From Lytechinus pictus (lineage: Eukaryota; Echinodermata; Echinoidea; Temnopleuroida; Toxopneustidae), in NCBI RefSeq assembly GCF_037042905.1, contig NC_087262.1, forward strand, positions 4,612,001 through 4,676,000: a stretch of DNA of 64,000 nucleotides. Reading direction: 5' to 3'. A program made the translations under genes and the position numbers. Each line of letters starts with the position of its first letter. Position 1 is the stretch's first letter. The notes under the pieces were generated by a model. It saw only the letters and a program-made list of their open reading frames with translations, had not been told where the DNA came from and made no database searches. Positions 58,401 to 64,000 of this stretch are shown here, piece by piece.

Positions 58401-59312
58401 TTCGCCTAAACCACTAAATGAAATTAAAAGAGTATTTTCATTAAAGTGATTCCATTACTGATTCCATAATACAGATGCGCGAACACTTATACCCTGGGGA
58501 GAGAGAGGTTAACTGCCTGCCTTTCTAATCAAGTAAAATTTTACAAGAAGGACGTCGATCGGGGGTGATAAACAAACATTTCCGAAAGTTACAGGAAACA
58601 GATCGAAATCATTGTGTAATTATAATCTTTGCAGACGAAAGTACGGTGGCCTTAATGGTTGGTTCCGGGGAAAAACTAGGACCCGGTCAGTGGCGCCGGC
58701 GTCCCTGGGTCTGTTTCAGGGTCGCTTGCCTGACCTAAATGAAAATAATCAGGAAGAAAAAGAGGAAAAGTGCTACGGGCGTATTTCTTATAATGTATAC
58801 CATTCTTGTTTCTATGTTATCTTATTTTATCTTATCTTATCTTTATTCATCTATTTTCTCACCTAAAAAAAATTGTGCACCCCACAGAAAACAAAATTAA
58901 CACCTATGTCCCGCTTTTGGAACCCTCGGTGAAAAAAAAGTTTTCAAAAGTTTCTTTACGTGTCCAAGTTCTTTAAAGAACGTAAGAAGGTTACAAAGAG
59001 ACGGTATAAGGTAATTATTAAGTGCTTTAGGTAACATTTAATCGTTTCAAAATACTGAACAAGTATAAACCCTCGAAGAACCCTCTTTCCTAAGATTGCA
59101 CCTGCGCCACCGCCGCCCAAGACATTTAGACATTCATTTTTTTTCTCCCATCCTTCCCAGGGATGTGGGCTTTCTGTATGACTAACAGTAACGATAACAT
59201 TAATTTTTCTTTACAAACACAGGTCAACACAAATTTCTTTGATGGCGATCTGACGTGTCGGTGCTTCGTTGACGGAATCGTACGATGTCGAAATGCTTTC
59301 CCCACAGAATGA
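54013..59312 (+). CDS. Secreted cysteine-rich protein with a TIL-like domain and TILa/VWC-like tail
   Basis: Three exons: 54013-54100, 56752-57014 and 59223-59312. They give 441 nt and 146 residues, with GT-AG borders and agreeing phases. The ATG at 54013 sits in a near-ideal Kozak context (GCCGCCATGG) about 100 bp after a TATA box. Residues 1-24 form a hydrophobic signal peptide (ISLLFCLITVGEC). Residues 38-102 contain nine Cys in the order of a trypsin-inhibitor-like (TIL) domain, ending in CPRGQVRLDGYKDVCTSRDLC. The usual GCxC is GWAC here, so one conserved Cys is lost. Residues 109-139 (CNYKN...FFDGDLTCRCFVDGIVRC) resemble the TILa/VWC segment that follows TIL domains in zonadhesin- and mucin-type proteins. 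The product is probably extracellular; inhibitor, matrix or venom-like roles cannot be told apart. No close named homologue is recognised. Confidence 0.86.
54750..55364. mobile_element. Two worn MITEs in intron 1 of the TIL-like gene
   Basis: 54754-54960 has mirrored CACTC/GAGTG motifs (GTCACTCCTTTTAAAGTGAG, ATATCACTCCGAGGGGTGAG). 54977-55364 has an interior (TTTGTTGTAAAAATAGCAGA and TTTCTGATATTTTTACAATAAT) whose arms face each other and whose right end resembles 62750-62826. Confidence 0.55.
55412..55437. repeat. TC microsatellite and adjacent SINE tail
   Basis: About 13 TC units. The following AGAGCGCTAAGAGAC and GCGCTATATAAAAATTGAG (55460-55505) is a SINE-tail fragment with ATT repeats. 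Confidence 0.85.
55972..56525. mobile_element. GGTCCGGGCTGAA-family MITE in intron 1 of the TIL-like gene
   Basis: CTCCGGGCTGAAAATACTC, GGTGGGCTGATGATGTCATG and a right arm ending GTTTTCGGGGTGG. A GTGTGTGAGGGTG patch interrupts the right arm (56325-56372). Confidence 0.55.
57822..57985. mobile_element. MITE with TGTTGGGCAACAT ends
   Basis: TGTTGGGCAACATACTGTCC and GGACAGTACTATGTTGCCCA face each other, with several TTGGGCAAT/ATTACCCAA copies between. A SINE-tail fragment precedes it at 57755-57807. Confidence 0.7.
58030..59222. other. Intron 2 of the TIL-like gene
   Basis: C runs at 58321-58333 and 58366-58377 and a TTATCTTATCTTATC patch at 58820-58840. No further exon recognised. Confidence 0.45.
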
Positions 59313-60656
59313 AGAAACGGTATTCAAGTCAAACTGATATATGCATCCCAAGATCACGATATACCATTTCGTCTTTGCTCGATCAATGTCTAGACTACGT
59401 TTCTATAGGACATCGACTTGGAGCTGGACGGCGATGTCCGTCCTTGAACAGAATGGTCATGGTCGACGAGGACGAGAACGATGACGACGAAATCAGTCTG
59501 TCATCCATCTAGATCAGAATGATATGACACTGTTCGGAACCAACATGACAACATGAATATGTACGCTTTTTGACCCCCTCGCCCCGCCCCGCCCCCCCAT
59601 CACTCTCCTGATTTCCTCCGATCGTAAAAAAAAAATATATATATATATGTATCGATATGACATACACCTTATTTTCAACTCCCAGAAATATTTGATTGAT
59701 GGATATTTAATCACCCTATCAATAATAGACCTCAAAGTTAATTTTTTAGTACAGCGATCTTTAGGCCTAGGCCTATATTATCATGTACAGATGAGCTATT
59801 TCTCATTCAAAATGAAATGGAACAGAAAGGTACCCACCCCCCCCCCCAAAAAAAAAAAAAAAAAAAAAATAAAAAGATAAAAAATAAAAAATAAAAATGT
59901 ATAAATGAAAAAATAAATGAATAAATCATGAACAAAATAATATTGGTAATAAATTATATAAAGTGAATCTACGAGAGGCAAATGTGCTTTTGACGCAGCT
60001 GAATTTTGTGTATATACCATTAATTTGATGCAGTATTAACGTGTGTATATAATGGCATTGTACTTGATTTATTGTAAATAATATGAATCATGTGTGTTTC
60101 CATGTGCACGCAAGTGCGTTATGAAGTGGGTAAAGGGTGCTTTCAAGCGATAAAAAGCATTTCAACAAATATCAATTTTCACTGACTATATTAATTTTGT
60201 TATAACCTAGCACGGGTGAACTAATTGAATCGTTACACTGGCCATGATCATTGGCGCAGAGCAAATTAAATTTTGTCAGTGAATAACATCGCTCACATTC
60301 AAGATCGTGCTTCGTCATTTACCATAAAATACTCCCCAGAAATTATCATTATTTTTTTTAATAGTGATTCTAAATAGGGGCGTTGAAACAATCAAAATTC
60401 AAATCTGAAGAAGTCGTTCCTTTTGTGAAGCTCTTTCGATCATTGATATCACTCTGCTATTAAATTGAGTTGTCCCTAAATTACTGATCGTTATGTTTTA
60501 GGTGAACATTATATGACACGTTTTCCTTTTCCTTTTTGATGGTCGACACCATTCTGTATGATCGAATTACCTTGTATTTCGTATGTACTATCGTGTACGA
60601 CCGTGGTTAACTTTGTAAACATGTATAGAGCTTTTTATAACATCAGACGAGCAAGA

Positions 60657-60672
60657 AATAAACAAAAATAAA
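60657..60672 (+). terminator. Poly(A) signals, probable 3' end of the secreted TIL-like gene
   Basis: Two AATAAA hexamers (60657-60662 and 60667-60672) lie about 1.35 kb after the stop codon at 59312. Several weaker A-rich candidates occur earlier (for example near 59900), so the site used is not certain. Confidence 0.4.
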
Positions 60673-60927
60673 ATCCATTAGTCACTGATTTTTTATACTT
60701 GTATCTTTTATTAATGAAATCAATTGGAGAATAAAGAGCGAATCATTGTTGATGGCCAATGATATGACATTCCATGGTGGTGGCCGTTGAGGTGGGAGTG
60801 AACTTGAGGAGGGATGGCGGGATCTTGCTTTACCCCTTTGACCAAAAAATTGCCTCTTTCTGATTCGGTCTACAACAGCAAATTATATTGTTACAGGTTC
60901 GTGGGGGTGCGTATGTAGAAGTGTGTG

Positions 60928-61165
60928 CACTGTAAAAACTGTGGTGTTAAAACTGACACCAGTTGGTGTTAATAAAGGACCACACCCCGAGGTGTTAAAA
61001 TTACACCCTAGAGATTGAACATAACACCAAAGAGTGTAAATGTAACAACCAAAGGTGTTGTAATAACACCTATAGGTGTTAAACTAACACCACCGATTTA
61101 ACACCGAGTAAAATAACTGGTGTGGTCCTCTATGTACACCGGTTAACACCACAGTTTTTGCAGTG
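60928..61165. mobile_element. MITE with CACTGTAAAAACTGTGGTG ends
   Basis: Ends CACTGTAAAAACTGTGGTGT and ACACCACAGTTTTTGCAGTG, with many GGTGTTA/TAACACC units between. No clear target-site duplication, since flanks are GT-rich. Confidence 0.8.
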
Positions 61166-61245
61166 TGGGGGTGCATGATGAGGGTGTGTGTACATGGGCA
61201 TGCGCGTTGGTGTCGGGTGCGTGGATATTGTAATGAAACATTATT

Positions 61246-61829
61246 AAAGGGATGGTCCGGGCTGAAAGTATTTATAGCTTAATAAATAGAGTAGAATTCA
61301 CTGAGAAAAATGCCGAAAATTTCATCAAAATCGGATAACAAATAACAAAGTTATTGAATTTTAAAGTTTAGCAAGTTTAGTTTAGTCGTCATGAAAATTC
61401 ATTAGGTGGGCTGATGATGTCACATCTCCACTTGTTCTTTTGTATTTTATTATATGAAATTAGGTTTATTCAAATTTTTTCATCCAAGAACTAGAAAAAT
61501 TGGATTGACAACTGATTAAGTGCATTAGATATTTATTGCTGCAACTTATTTCATTATAAGGGAGACATATTATTCACACAAGTATGAAATAATGGAAAAA
61601 TTATGATTTTTTTTAATAACATAAGAAAACGGAAAGTGGAGATGTGACATCATCAGCCCACCTAATGAATATTCATGACGACTGTTTTCACAAAATATTG
61701 CTAAACTTTAAACTTCAATAACTTTATTATTTGTTATCCGATTTTGATGAAATTTTCGGCATTTTGCTCAGTGAATTCTACATGTACTCTATGTATTGAG
61801 ATATATTTTCAGCCCGGACCATCCCTTTA
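61246..61829. mobile_element. GGTCCGGGCTGAA-family MITE, intact reference copy
   Basis: Ends AAAGGGATGGTCCGGGCTGA and TCAGCCCGGACCATCCCTTT, with long facing arms (ATCAAAATCGGATAACAAAT and ATTTGTTATCCGATTTTGAT). Confidence 0.88.
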
Positions 61830-62497
61830 AAACTAATCACTGCTCTAACTGATAACTTCTTGCGGAAAAATAAGAAAATCTAGCTTTTCCGACAGAATCG
61901 TTTTACATTATGAAAATGACCAAGAACATCAGTGTTGATACGCATCAGTTGGCACGTAACCATGCATCCGACCGCGGACCATATACAGAATTATATTTCT
62001 TTAAACTGATTTCAAAATTTTCATTTTTCAACAATTTTCATTCTGTCGTTCGGGTATTTTCTTTTTACTCATATTAATAACGATGGTGATGATATTGAAA
62101 TGCATTATGAAGAAAATACTATGCATTCTAATCTATTATACTGGATATCGTTCTTATAAAACATAATCTTTGGGTTAGTGTACGTAATCCAAAACGTTAA
62201 ATGATGAGTAGAAGCATGGCGAATAGACCTAATTTGGGGGGCTCTTTTTCCCCCTCTCCTAAAATTCTTTATCTTGATGGTAGAAAAGTGTTTTAACACA
62301 AGACTCTGTAATTCATTAAAATGACATAATGATGTGTGAAAAATAAAGTATAATCAATTTGGAATGCATTTCTTTATATATAATACAGGGCCCTGTGAAC
62401 ATTTTGATAACAGGGGTGCTAATTCACAAGCAAAAAGAAAAAGGTTTCGCTTCAAAATGAAGGTGACTTTTCGTCTAATATATATACATATATATGG

Positions 62498-62826
62498 TGA
62501 TTCAAATCGACTTTTTGTTGGGGTGGACTTGTCCTTTAAATTAAGCCAAACTTAAAAATGACATATTAACCTTCTTATTTTACATCTGATTTTGATGAAA
62601 TTTTCAGTGTTATGCTCGTTGGATTTTTCTCATTTAATTCAAATCAACTTTATGCTGGGGTGGACTCGTCCTTAAATTTGTAATACCGGCCGGTTGTCGG
62701 CCGGCTGTTCGCTGACATTATTTTGATGGATCTTTGATGGGTCCTCAAACCTTCACCAATACTTTTTATTAGTTCTTTCTGCTATTTTTACAATAAACTT
62801 TTTGTCAGGGTGAAATTCCCCTTTAA
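62498..62826. mobile_element. Fragments of right arms of two MITE families
   Basis: TTGGGGTGGACTTGTCCTTT at 62518 and GGGGTGGACTCGTCC at 62657 are two right ends of the ACAAGTCCACCCC family. 62750-62826 ends GTCAGGGTGAAATTCCCCTT, the right end of the family seen at 54977. Confidence 0.6.
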
Positions 62827-63291
62827 GCTTGTAAGTGGGGACATCAAATATTGTTTTCAAACATTCCCGTTAAGTCTAGAAGAAATGGGTCATATGAACT
62901 TCGACCCCAATTCATGTGTCAATTCAGATTTTATTGGAGACCTTATAAAGGAAAAAATTAATAACCAATTACTTGATATACGGGCTATAGCCTTGTTGCA
63001 TGACTGACTTCCAATTACTCTTTGTGAGTTTAATACAGGGGCTGTTTCATGAAGAGTTACAACTGTTGCAACTTTGCCATTATGGCAACTACCATGGTAA
63101 CATTGATTTTGATTGGCTGCTGAGCCCTGTTACCATGGTAACATTAACATCTGCTTCTGAAGGTCTCAATATTGACCTAACAATTGTCTCATCAATTTCA
63201 TTTGTACTTCAAATGAAAATCAACATCTTTATGGGCCTTTGTAATTAATTTGTAATTTCATCATAGAAATATACTTTAACTTTCCATTTTA

Positions 63292-63902
63292 TTAAAGGTC
63301 AAGTCCACCTCAGAAAAATGTTGATTTGAATCAATAGAGAAAAATCATACAAGTACAATGCTGAAAATTTCATCAAAATCGGATGTAAATAAGAAAGTTA
63401 TGACATTTCAAAGTTTCGCTTATTTTTAACAAAATAGTTATGTGAACGAGCCAGTAACATCCAAATGAGAGAGTTGATGATGTCACTCACTCACTATTTA
63501 TTTTGTTTTTTATTGTTTGAATTATACAATAATTAAATTTTTACGAACTTGACGATTAGGACCTCCTTGCCTGAACCACAAAATGTAAAAAAAATGGAAT
63601 TCCACGTGTTCGGGAAGGAATAAAACTTCATTTCACATGACAATGACGAGAAAATCAAAATATTTCATATTTCATATAATAAAATACAAAAGAAATAGTG
63701 AGTGAGTGATTTCATCAGTTCCCTCATTTGCATACTGACCGAGATGTGCATATAACTGTTTGGTGAAATGAAGCGAAACTTTAAAATGTCATAACTTTCT
63801 TATTTTACATCCGATTTTGATGAATTTTTCAGCGTTATGCTTGTTGAATTTTTCTCTTTTTATTCAAATCAAGTTTTTGTTGGGGTGGACTTGTCCTTTA
63901 AG
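63292..63902. mobile_element. ACAAGTCCACCCC-family MITE, full length
   Basis: Starts TTAAAGGTCAAGTCCACCTC and ends GGGGTGGACTTGTCCTTTAA, with facing arms. It is about 611 bp, close to the copies at 38814 and 40870. Confidence 0.85.
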
Positions 63903-64000
63903 TCTATCACAAGATCAGGTGATTTTTTTTGGACTACAATTAATACCAGATTCATAAACTCTATCATGGAAAATGATTTTGATATCATTTTGCCAATGAA

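Noticed and set aside
59285-59512. 75-codon frame ending in an acidic Asp/Glu run
   Set aside because: It overlaps the last exon of the TIL-like gene in another frame and extends into its 3' UTR; no splice or family support.

Overview
This is a eukaryotic, invertebrate-deuterostome window, most likely from an echinoderm and probably a sea urchin. The evidence is spliced genes with GT-AG introns whose proteins align best with animal families, AT-rich introns, tRNA-derived SINEs, and very dense short DNA transposons of types I associate with echinoid genomes. There are no operons, ribosome binding sites or CRISPR arrays. The species call is an inference, made without any database search.

Four protein-coding genes can be read exon by exon. 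(1) GBF1, the large Golgi ARF guanine-nucleotide exchange factor, lies on the minus strand from 13025 leftwards. Nine coding exons (about 430 residues, DCB region plus acidic linker) are present and the gene runs off the left edge before the HUS and Sec7 domains. (2) A complete three-exon UPF0728 (human C10orf53-like) gene, 92 residues, is on the minus strand at 24688-26860. (3) COX18, the mitochondrial inner-membrane insertase of the Oxa1/YidC family, is complete on the plus strand at 35985-41917 (four exons, 437 residues). A decayed duplicate of its second exon sits in the next intron. (4) A 146-residue secreted cysteine-rich protein with a TIL-like domain and a TILa/VWC-like tail is on the plus strand at 54013-59312, with a TATA box and poly(A) signals. 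The four genes have no evident common pathway. Three further possible exons (15591, 16844, 20188) are weak.

Most of the rest is transposon-derived. The left third (1-13 kb) is GBF1 introns filled with MITEs, SINEs and one hAT-like element that carries a tandem-repeat element inside it. The stretch 13-24.7 kb is intergenic and holds a second copy of the tandem-repeat element, a possible transposon with 18-bp inverted ends, and SINEs. The stretch 27-34.2 kb is a set of nested insertions: at least five levels of mobile element, three of them dated by exact 8-bp target-site duplications. From 42 to 53.9 kb there are SINEs, MITEs and an array of a roughly 420-bp unit. The right end (54-64 kb) alternates exons of the secreted-protein gene with more MITEs.

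The best candidates for something little described are three: the nested hAT cluster, whose inner elements carry regularly spaced GC-rich hairpin motifs; the Helentron-like element with a 3' hairpin and central repeats; and the UPF0728 intron that is almost entirely one palindromic transposon.
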